Positions 26,910 to 36,392 of a stretch of 64,000 bases of DNA are shown here, piece after piece (position 1 is the stretch's first letter; each line of letters starts with the position of its first letter). The stretch is from Melastoma dodecandrum (lineage: Eukaryota > Streptophyta > Magnoliopsida > Myrtales > Melastomataceae), in assembly GCA_029817715.1 (NCBI GenBank), contig JARUPY010000190.1:4278001-4342000 (forward strand), in the 5' to 3' direction. The position numbers were made by a program, and so were the translations under genes. Below the pieces are notes generated by a model, which saw nothing but the letters and a program-made list of their open reading frames with translations, did no database searches and was not told the DNA's origin.

Positions 26910-29900
26910 TGAACTGATCTTGGGTTTGATCAAACTGAACTCATGACTTGTTGTCCGAAGATCGTCGACTCCCCCCTCCCCCATCAAGAGCGAGATTAGA
27001 TCATAAAGAAAAAGTTACTTCTTTCACTCTTTCTATTTCGGCAGTTTCTGTCCTTGATGACAAAAGAACAGTTCTGGGCTTCATTTTTTTATTACATACA
27101 TGAGAAACACATGACGTGTATGGTATACAAACTCTTTGACATGCCATTATATTCTAATATAAATAGTATATATGATTGTTTGTTGCATAGGATGGTCGTT
27201 GCTATAATTTAATTTTGTTGGGGGCAAAGCATTTAAAAGACCTGGTTATTGGTTCTGTAACAGCATCGTCCTACTTATTTATTGCAAATAAAAGACATTT
27301 CCCTTTTGTTCCGGGTCTGGTCTATCATTTATTCTCCATGCTCTTATTTATTGCCAAATACTCTGGCGTTCTCTTGAGGGCACCTCAGTCAAATTTAACT
27401 TGTCTTTTTGTAAGTTGTGTTTTTTTACATTTAATATACTTAATAAGTCGTGTTTTTTCTTGTTTCAAAATATCTTAATATTATAAAAATACATTATTAA
27501 TAATTATATTTTGGATTTTGTTACCCACACTTTGTTAAGAGATTTAAATAGTAAAAAATAATAACAATTAAATGCACTTTTATAGTTTTAACTTATTAAA
27601 CATATGAAGAAAAACACAATTTGCTAAACGAATTAAATGATGACTCTTAATCGGGTATCTAAGGGCACTCTCGTTAAACAAATTCTTATATTATTATTAT
27701 TTATATCTTTTAAACGGTCCTCTTATGGCACCGGTTAACAAAACCACACACATATATTTATATTTATATTTATATACCTCGTTAAATTAATTTGTTGTTT
27801 TCCTTTTTTTTCCATATTATCTTGAACCAAAAACTCTTGGTAAAAGCTAATCAGAATAATGAAAACATTTATATGTACTAATCGATAATGTAAGATGGCA
27901 ATTAATCACTTGCCGGCGGGATGAAACCGTGATTCAGAAGAAGAAGAAGAAGAAGAAAAAGAAGAGTTGAAAGGTCAAAGAACTTTCATGGGCTAACCGA
28001 CCCATGATTAAAAGGGAGGTATTAATTATTAATTATTGGGATTTGTTTTCACAAATTCAATGTCCCTTTTATGTGTGGATGTCGCTCTCCATCTCTTTAT
28101 CTATCCCCTTGATTTTAGCTAATTATGTTTGATGGTGGGAAATTTAGTCAATTGATTAATCAGAGAGCCTCCTGATAGATAATTAAGGATGTTTTGATGT
28201 GGCTTTTGGATGGTCCCTATCTGACCCCCCCCCCCCCCCCCACAAATTCATTACATGATTTCGGATCAAATTTCGGACAAAAAGATAAGACAGCTAGATA
28301 GATAGACTAATGTAGTATCTTAGACAAAGCTAGTTGGGACAATTTGATAGTTGTTGTTTCTTTTCTTTTCACAAGCTAATAGTGAACTTGATTGGGTTTC
28401 ATTTTTTCATCTCCTTGGATGAATGATTAGATCTCGGGTTGAAACATCAACATCTCTCTCTCACACCCAAAAGACAAAAAACATCAAGACAATCTTTCCT
28501 TAAGAGGGAGTAAAAAGGATCCAATTACCATTGACATGGAATCTATGTCCTCATTAGGCAACAAACCCTTGTGCCCGAAATGACAAAATGTCGTTCAAGT
28601 GATTGATCTAAATGTAGGTTTCTCCTTTCATAGGCCGATTGTTGGCTCCATTAAACCCTTTGTTCATACAACAATGCAGAAGCAAGAGTCCCTTTCCTAG
28701 GAAAAATTGACATAGAAATTCTTATACAATCATCACAGTCTAGTGTTCATCAAAACATTGTGCAATACAAGGTAGTCGATGGTGATGTGACTTGGGGATG
28801 GGATCGGAGGAACTTCGAAGGCCAATCGACTTCCATTTTCCCCCTCTTGATAAATTTGTCGATTTGGGTAATGGGATTAAACTATATAATATAAATAAAG
28901 CATTACCTAATAACTTAAGTTTTTAGGTGAGACGACAATGTTTCTACGTATTATTAGAACGGCCATGTGTTCAAACTCCTACGTACGCAAAATTCCCAAA
29001 ATATGACAAGAAGTCAGAAAAGTTCGCCTATAACCTTGAATTAAAGCCCTCGATCTTTCATGCTCACGGAAATTGAATAATTTTTTGCAAGAAGGGGAAA
29101 TGGCAATGCCAATGGAGAAGTTAAGTGGTATCATCTTGAGCCGACCCCCCTTTTCTCTTCCCTTCGTTACGAGGAAATTAGAAAAACTACATGGAAAAGG
29201 GAGAGGAACGAGCCGAATGGGGGACATGTTTGGTTAAACTTCGCTTTCACGGCGTCTTCGCGGTACTTGTTACACGCGAGTGAGTACATTACGCCTAAGT
29301 TGGTTCCGGGTCGTGTTTATCAAACCTAGGGTCGTCTCCAAACCCTAATATCACCGAATCGAAGTTCCTTTCCATGGCGTCCGGATACGATGAATTTGTT
29401 CTCCTTCTTCTTAATACTTCTGCCGACGATATTGAAACAACTTGTGAATCTCGTGAGGTCATGTCTTCTTGCAGTCCAACGACTGTTTGTTGTTTCTTTT
29501 TGCCCTAACTTTAAAAAAAAACCCGCCATGATCAAAGTCGAGTCGACAGGCATGCATGAACTACGACGAACAATTAATATAATCCAGACCAACATCCCCC
29601 CATGGAGTCAACAAAAATTCAACAACTCTACAAGATAATTGGGATAATTAAGCGAGTAATCATTCTCTTTTTAATTAATTACATGATGAACACAGTGAAA
29701 AAGGCCTCCAACTCCTCCGCCAACCTTTCTTTTTCCATCTTTTTCACTCGAGTCGAAAAGGGACGACAAAAATTTCGTCGGTGAGTGGGTTTGTGGTGTT
29801 GTCGTATCTTTTGGTCACTCATGATTGTTTGTCCTTCGACATAAAGTCAGTCCCATTACTTCTTACCACCTTAAAATCAAATTACATTGAATCCGACACG

Positions 29901-31080
29901 AGGACGATGATTACGATGATGTCGGTTTTTTGTCAAAAAACGATGGCTTTGATGTCTGGCACGAACTCAGCAATGTAGAAAAGCGTGCTGATGTGACGAT
30001 TAAAAAGACTACTCGAAATGAAGATCTTAAAATGTTGCTTTGGGACCCCCCGGGGCGAATGTCATCTGTCGGTAGGAAAAATCTTGTTATTTTGTTTGAA
30101 ATAACTCGATTGTATTGCACGAAAATACAGTAAAAAATTATGAAATATAATTTTGGTTTATAATATTTTTAAAATAATATTTTTATATTTAATTTATAAA
30201 AAAACGAGAAGAACTCGATAATAATTGAGTTAAGAATTACATCATTGACTTTTCAACTTAATTTCGCTGTTTAAGGTTTTAGACTTGAATATTAAGATAA
30301 ATTTTTTTAAAAAAAATATATGAGTGAAGATTTTCAAATTACGTCACTCACTCACTTAAAAAAACTTTTCTTATTATGACAATGTTACAATTACGTATTT
30401 TTTTTAAATTAAGTGACGTTAGCTCGAAACTGTACTTAACCGTTTTTATTAATTAAACATACAAACCTCCGCATGTTGTCACGTTACTCGACGTCAATGC
30501 AGTGAAATCGACATTAATATCTTTGGTTAATCAGTTGGGTTTGGGACAGGGGAATAATAAGATTACGACACACATCCACCCACACGTGTGTGAAATCCGA
30601 TCTCTGTCCCTCTGCCACCCCGATTTGACGTTAGACGAATTTTCGAGGTGGGGGAAAAAATACAACTGATATTTATGAAACCGACAATCATGCTCGTCCA
30701 TGCCGACGGCTAGATTGCGTCATGCTCATGCATGTTGTTGTAAAAAGAGCTTTTTGTATAAATACATACAGTCAAGAAAACAATTCTCCATTTTAGATCG
30801 TAACTTTGTCGTTGTATAGCTTGGATTCGATTTTAATAAAGAAGAAAATTAAATTTTAAGAATTCGAATTTCAATCGGCTCGAGTTTGCCGACACTGACG
30901 GTCGAGTTCGGTTTGAATACTACTAAAAAAACATTCCGATTATCAAAGTATTTGTCTTCAACCAAAATAGAACAACAACATAAATCATCCATCCAACAAC
31001 ATAAGCTTCATATATCAATCCCATAACACAAGGAACCATTTAACAACATAAGTATCTCAACATCCAACAACAACATAAAC
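26910..31080. other. gene-poor AT-rich spacer
   Basis: About 4.2 kb with no open frame that resembles a protein. It includes a GAA run near 27937-27965 and a 17-nt poly-C at 28225-28241. Probable remains of old transposons are too decayed to name. No tRNA, rRNA or LTR pair found by eye. Confidence 0.5.
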
Positions 31081-31089
31081 AAACATCAA

Positions 31090-32645
31090 CGAAGCAAACA
31101 ACATAAATCAATCCATCATCCCCGGGTCTGATTGCCCCCTCCTCCTCGACCTCCTCCTCCCGTGGCAGTCTCTGGGGCGTTTTCCGAGTCAATTGGGATA
31201 TCGGCTGGTCCTCATCTGTATTTGAAAGTGAAAATTTAACCGCCTTCCTCCTCTCCATAGGCGCGACTGGAGTTGATGATGACGATGGCTGCCCAATCTT
31301 CGGAGTGTCAAACTGATCTGAGCCCTCACGGGCACGTCTTCATGATCCCGATGAAGGAGGGCATCATCCACGTCATCCACATGTACTTCCTCCCCTTGTT
31401 GGCGCCTTTCTCCATTGTGGGCCTCTACTTCGTCCTCTTCCCGATCTCGTTCGTCATCAACATCTTGTACCTCTTCCTATCCTCCCAAACACCTATAAAG
31501 GCGTAGTGGAACGTAGTCGTCGAGGAATGTCTCTGTCTCAGTATATAAAGCCGAAATCCTACTCAACTCAGCAACATTTCCCTTGTCTGGTCCAAGCCGA
31601 ATATTCTTGAGGCGGTTTATCTATGAAGAAAAAGTAATTAGTAATTGTAAATTAAAGTAAAAACCAGTGTTATAGAACTTACCACTGTGCCCAACATGAC
31701 GCGTGTAAGTCCGATGCGAGGACGACTATGACGAGCGTACCAATGATCGCATGGTAAGACATTCTAGGACTCCTAGGAAAGCGTCACTATGTTATTTCTT
31801 CGATCACTTCATAGCTCAATATACTTTTGGTGCATGTGTATCCAATTGTCGAACTATTTACCCCGCAAATCAATCTTATGAAGTTTCGCCTCGGTATCAA
31901 ATTTGTCTGGCACAATTTGCTCGTCTCCAAACTATTTGATCACTCTATCTGGTATGTGCCACTCGACCATCTAGAAACATATCAGATGTATCTTCGCAGG
32001 CCATGATAGTGTTCCCTCGAAACTGTACGGTGGAAGATGCGAGACAATGTCATCCGTGTAAGGATTCCAAATGACCTAATAGTTGGAAAGTAATTATCAA
32101 GATCATTAAGAAAGTATTAGTGACGATGCTTGTACCTGATCCAGGCTCTGTCTATCAAATGCCTCTCTATACGACGACAATACATGCGTCGCAACCGTGT
32201 TCGTCCGAAAATGGTTGCCCCATCGATGTGCTAATGGCATGCTGCATACATTATTCCTCGCCTTACTGAGTGGCGAGATATGGGGAAAGAGGTCCCATGC
32301 CCATATCTGAACTAAAGTGAGATAGCCAGCAACTTGAACTGCATCCCTATGAGCTGCTCGACGCAAATTCCTATATAACCAAGCTATACAGGCAGATCCC
32401 CAACTGTGACGGCCTGCTACTTCAAAGTCCTCAAACAAAAGCAACCACATTATATGTACTAGATTATCTGTCTTAGCCGAAAAAAGCATTGCTCCTATCA
32501 ACTGAAGGACGTATGCCCATGTATGCATACGTACCTGATCATCAGTAACATCATCCTGAAGCACATCAAATGCGAATGTTAGCCAGCTCAACTTAATGCG
32601 CCCTGCTTTACGACCACGTCCACCTCCTTGGTCGGGAGCAGCTAC
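31090..32645 (-). pseudogene. plant mobile domain (MAIN/MAIL-like, transposon-derived) pseudogene
   Basis: Minus-strand frame matching the plant mobile domain found in MAIL-type proteins and in the Mutator/gypsy elements that captured it. The first exon reads GRIKLSWLTFAFDVL, DDQVRMHTWAYVLQLIGAML, WGSACIAWLYRNLRRA and IWAWDLFPHISPL. An intron with good borders (32076-32135) leads to VIWNPYTDDIVSHLPPYSFEG, then MVEWHIPD, KLHKIDLRG and, after a second intron, RLKNIRLGPDKGN. Seven in-frame stops interrupt it, at 31971-31973, 31932-31934, 31854-31856, 31809-31811, 31773-31775, 31764-31766 and 31477-31479. The N-terminal half of the domain is missing. The C-terminal tail is acidic and repetitive. 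Ends are approximate. Confidence 0.85.
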
Positions 32646-32944
32646 GTGGAGAGCCCGGAGAAATGGTGAGTTGAGCGGAGGCGAGGAACCAGCGGCAGGG
32701 AGGGGGAACCAGTGACGGGGACGGGAGCACGGGAGGGAGGGAGGGCAAGGGGGCAGACGACGAATAGGGTTTGAACCCTAATTTTTTTCTATAAAATGCA
32801 CCAGACTCGAATTCTATGAGTTCGAGCTTGGTCCGCCAACAAAACACTCCAACACTTAGAAAATTTCTCTAAGTGTTAGCGAACTCAAACTCTGTGGATT
32901 GGTCTATTCCAACTCACAGAGTTGGAGTTTACTGGGAATGGTTG

Positions 32945-33008
32945 GAACTCGAACTCTTAAAGTTCGATTTCCTTTTATATTGAAATAGAACTCTAAGAGT
33001 TCGAGTTC
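32945..33008. repeat. 21-bp inverted repeat (hairpin)
   Basis: GAACTCGAACTCTTAAAGTTC at 32945-32965 pairs with 32988-33008 (GAACTCTAAGAGTTCGAGTTC) with one mismatch, around a 22-nt loop. Related GAACTC/GAGTTC words recur from 32870, so the region is a degenerate palindromic repeat. It lies between the pseudogene and the Fcf2-type gene. Confidence 0.85.
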
Positions 33009-33255
33009 TAAACTATACAACGACACTTTTGAAAGTAACGACCGCAAATCGGGAATTATTTTCCCGACTAACGATATTCGTACACAAAGCTCTGTAAAAT
33101 GCTCCTCCGTAGGCCCATTACAACCTCACTAGGCCTTGTCAAGGCCCGTTTTAAGATGTCCAAAATGACTCCATGATATCAGTTGCTAAAACTCTTCCTA
33201 AAAATTGCAGCCAAGTCCCAGGATCTGAAGCTAAATGGGGGATGCTGACAGAGAA

Positions 33256-34486
33256 TCAATAATGGGGTTGCCGTGCGCGCTTCGCCGGTCGCTTGCCCTT
33301 TGCCTTCTTCCATTTGTCATTCCCAGCAGGCCTGTTCTTCTCCTCAATCTCCCGAACCTTGCGCTTCCTGAAGGAGAGCAAAACCAGGAACAGAACGGCT
33401 GTTATTAGCCATTGATCGCGATAGATAAATTTATACTCACCCGACCCGACTAAGCCATGCCAGCGGCAGAGAGCTGGAGCTCCTTGCTCTCTCGCATCAT
33501 AGATCCACGAGAATCGCTTGCTTAAGGAAGGAAAACCTTATGCATACAGGACTCTGCTCTACGTCGTCCGCCGGTAAATCAGATATAGTCTAAGCAGATT
33601 TTCGCCCACATTCACAATTAAATCACCATTCTGGCTGCCTAGCTATGCCCAAAGGAATCACAGGCAATCTAACCAATCTCAAGCACAGAACTCACCTGTA
33701 ATCCTTGAGGGTTTGATCAGACAGAAGCTCGTCTGCAAGCGTGGCCTTCCTCTCCTTCTTGGTTAGCCTGCCACTGTAGAACTCCGTGGAAGACTCTATC
33801 ACCGTGCCGACCTGTCCCACAAAAAACAACGAATCAAATTATTTTTCACCAAATCACGCAGTTCCTCCAAACGCCACCCATTAAACTACGCCAGTCACCT
33901 GGAAATACTTGGGCAGCGCCTTCGATTTCGAGTCGCTCTTCTTGTAGTGCCTCTTCGGATCAATAACATTCCTCAACTGCGGGCGACGAATCCAACCATG
34001 TAAGGCTCAACGCATACCAAACGAAACGTACCAAATCCGGTCAAATTCAATACCTTCAGCAACTGAAGATCCTTCTTCAGCTCAGGGGTCACCGTCGGAG
34101 CAGGCATATCAAACCTGCCCCAGTAATCCCACGCCAAAAAAAAAAAAAATCACATCAAATCATCCTGAACGATCAGCACAAATTGAACAAACAGAAAACC
34201 ACAACAATCCGGGAGAATCATCCGACCATTTAGAACCGGCGGTGTCCTTGACCTGCTTCTTGAGCAACTTGTTCAACTTCCTGGGATCATTGGGAGGGAC
34301 GAAAATCCCATCAATCAACTGTTCCTTGGGCAACCAGAGGCCACCAACTTCAGGGTCCTTGAGGTTTGCCCCCGAATTACTCGACCCACTAGGAGCCGCC
34401 GCCGCCGCCGCCGCCGCCGCTGAAGAAGGCGTGGACAGCGAAGGAATCTTCGGCTCCCAGGAGAGCCCGATGAACTCCTTACCCAT
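33256..34486 (-). CDS. Fcf2-domain rRNA-processing protein
   Basis: Small nucleolar protein of the Fcf2 (TdIF2/DNTTIP2 C-terminal) family, needed in yeast for early pre-18S rRNA cleavage within the small-subunit processome. Exons in coding order: 34486-34227, 34114-34054, 33976-33899, 33811-33696, 33367-33256, giving 208 residues. The N-terminus has a short poly-Ala (GCC repeat). The Fcf2 core runs from KLLKKQVKDTAGSKWFDMPA through TPELKKDLQLLKLRNVIDPKRHYKKSD, KYFQVGTVIESSTEFYSGRLTKKERKATLADELLSD... (broken by introns) to DYRKRKVREIEEK. The tail is basic. The stop is the TGA at 33256-33258. It shares a short divergent promoter with the gene at 34771. Confidence 0.9.
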
Positions 34487-34525
34487 CACCGCGTCCTGTG
34501 AATTCGAAGGGTTTTCGTTTCGTTT

Positions 34526-34745
34526 GGGGAGATTAGGGTTTTTGCTCTCAGATTGGGATTAAATAATTGAACCGGGTAAATTAAAAATGCGGTATTCACT
34601 AATCCGGTTCAGTTCGACCCGGTTCATTTTCATCAAGACACTTTCAGTCGGGTCGGTTCCCCCAGAAATTAATTTCTAATCCCCTAGGGTTACCGTTATA
34701 CAATCTCTTCCAAAATCGTCACCCCAAAACCCTAACCCTAGACCC
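34526..34745. promoter_or_regulatory. divergent promoter with telo-box motifs
   Basis: Only 284 bp separate the two start codons. AAAACCCTAACCCTAG lies near 34726-34741. On the other strand AAACCCTAAT (written attagggttt) lies near 34531-34541. AAACCCTA telo-boxes mark plant ribosome-biogenesis and translation genes, which fits the Fcf2-type gene. Bidirectional control is inferred. Confidence 0.6.
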
Positions 34746-34762
34746 CGATTCCCTCCCCGCCG

Positions 34763-34774
34763 ATGCCCCGATGA
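34763..34774 (+). promoter_or_regulatory. three-codon uORF overlapping the main start
   Basis: ATG CCC CGA TGA: the stop codon overlaps the next ATG (34771) in an ATGA arrangement. It could lower initiation or allow reinitiation at the main start. Confidence 0.6.
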
Positions 34775-35553
34775 CCACCGATGCGGTCCGCCCCAATCCC
34801 CCGCACTGCGCCGACTGCGGTTCCCCCCGGCCCGACTCCTGGATCCTCCACAACGTCCGCCACAAGTCCAGTTACCGCCTCCTCTGCACCCACTGCCTCC
34901 TATCCTCCTTCCGGGGCCACTTCTGCCACCACTGCTTCGACGTCTTCCTTCCCCTTGATTCCCCCTCCGCCCCCCGGGCCTCCCAGCGCGCCCTCTGCCT
35001 CCACTGCCCCTCTATTTCCCACGTCGCCTGCCTCAACCCCGGTCCCAACTCCAACCCCAACTCTGCCGCCTCCTCCGACCAGTTCCGCTGCCCCGTCTGC
35101 GCCGACCCCGAGTTCAGGTTCTTTAGGGCTGCTGCTGGGGATGGTGGGGGGAAGAGGGTCGTCAAGAGGGATGCCTTGAGGGCGGTCGTTGCCGCTGCCA
35201 GGATTGCCTCCGAGACCCTTAGGAAGGGCGCCACCACCTCCAGGATCGAGGCTGAAAAGAGGGTTAAGGAGGCTGCTGTCGCGAGGAAGAGAGCGAGGGA
35301 GGCCCTCGAGAGGGTCGCATACTTGAGCATGAGGGATAAGGAGAAGAAGGGTGCCATGAGGGATGATGGGGTTAGCAACGGGAAGGAGGGAAACGAGAAG
35401 GAGTCAAAAGTTGCCAAACTCGAGGGCAGCGAGAGGAGTAATGATGTCGGGCGTGTTGAGGTGGATAACCATCATCTTAGTGGTAACAATGGGGTAAATA
35501 GTGGCGGGGCGGATGCTGTTAGTATAGTAACTACTCAATCAGCACCAGCTTGA
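34771..35553 (+). CDS. CxxC-rich putative zinc-binding protein
   Basis: Single-exon gene of 260 residues; no function recognised. The N-terminal 115 residues contain CxxC pairs: CADC, CTHC, CHHC, CLHC and CPVC, with histidines between them, arranged like a PHD/zinc-ribbon-like fold. A basic and acidic helix follows at about 125-190 (many KR/AE, EKRVKEAAVARKRAREALER). The C-terminus is low-complexity, Gly/Asn/Ser/Glu-rich. Codon use in the first 400 bp is strikingly C-rich at third positions. That is why a long false frame overlaps it. Zn binding and a nuclear role are inference from the cysteine pairs only. Confidence 0.75.
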   Translation: MTTDAVRPNPPHCADCGSPRPDSWILHNVRHKSSYRLLCTHCLLSSFRGHFCHHCFDVFLPLDSPSAPRASQRALCLHCPSISHVACLNPGPNSNPNSAASSDQFRCPVCADPEFRFFRAAAGDGGGKRVVKRDALRAVVAAARIASETLRKGATTSRIEAEKRVKEAAVARKRAREALERVAYLSMRDKEKKGAMRDDGVSNGKEGNEKESKVAKLEGSERSNDVGRVEVDNHHLSGNNGVNSGGADAVSIVTTQSAPA

Positions 35554-36380
35554 AGAATAAATAAGTGGTGGTCATTGGGTGTAGATTTCAGAAGGGGCTG
35601 TCCAGATTTGGCAGGCGAGTAATGGATCCAGGGTTTATGGTGGTGGGCGGAGTGTATGATTTTGTAATATGGAAGAGTTTGTGGTGTAGAGAAGTTGAGT
35701 TGAGGTAGAAAATCGGATTCATATCCTGTGAATGGTATGCTGAATTGTTTTCCGGGGCGATTGTTCTGTTGAAATGGTGCAACAGTTGTACTTGATGATG
35801 GTTAATCAGTTCTAGATTATGAAATTGATTATGTCTGGGTAGCTCTCTGTCTCCTTTTCCCTATCAGCTCTTTTGGGTTTGGTTTGTTGATTTTCAAGAT
35901 GGTTATCATGAGATGAGTAGTTGCTGCTAGGGAGATCTTATTTTTTGGTAGTTGGCTTGTTTCCCCGGAATTGCGTGGAGACGGAGCCATAGATCATGCA
36001 ACTTGGTATGAATTGTAACAGTGACATCTTGTGAACATTTCTCTAAATGGGGAATGGGTCTATTCATTCCTCTTATCGAATGGCAGCAATCGGAGTCTGT
36101 TATATGTATATGTACACACTCCAAACACAGGAGAACTCTATAAATGAAGGACTCCCTGTCCTAGTCCTAGAATCAATCCGCAGCTGCCAAACTAAGAAAA
36201 CCAAATTGTCGATGATTGATGTGATCAACATCTCCGACCCAGAGCTCGTCAGGCAGTCGTGAAGGTCTTGAACTTACTCTCGTCCTTCTCCAGAACAGTG
36301 AATGATAAAGAATGATTATCTCTGTATTTACATTTGGGCAGATAACAACTCCTGTTTTTGGGCCATGCCTAATTCGTTTG
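35554..36380. other. spacer before the ABCB cluster
   Basis: Probable 3' UTR of the CxxC gene, then about 600 bp without recognisable features. Confidence 0.4.
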
Positions 36381-36392
36381 ACAACCTTTTAC

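Noticed and set aside
26504..26917. 137-residue open frame upstream of the RLK
   Set aside because: Translates microsatellite and poly-G sequence; no domain-like composition.
32608..32847. 79-residue minus frame ahead of the mobile-domain pseudogene
   Set aside because: It is in a different frame from the domain and is Pro/Ser low-complexity; the expected N-terminal half of the domain is not found there.
34781..35179. Long + frame and long - frame overlapping the CxxC gene
   Set aside because: Both are by-products of extreme C-rich third positions in the real gene; only the 34771 frame has an ordered cysteine pattern.
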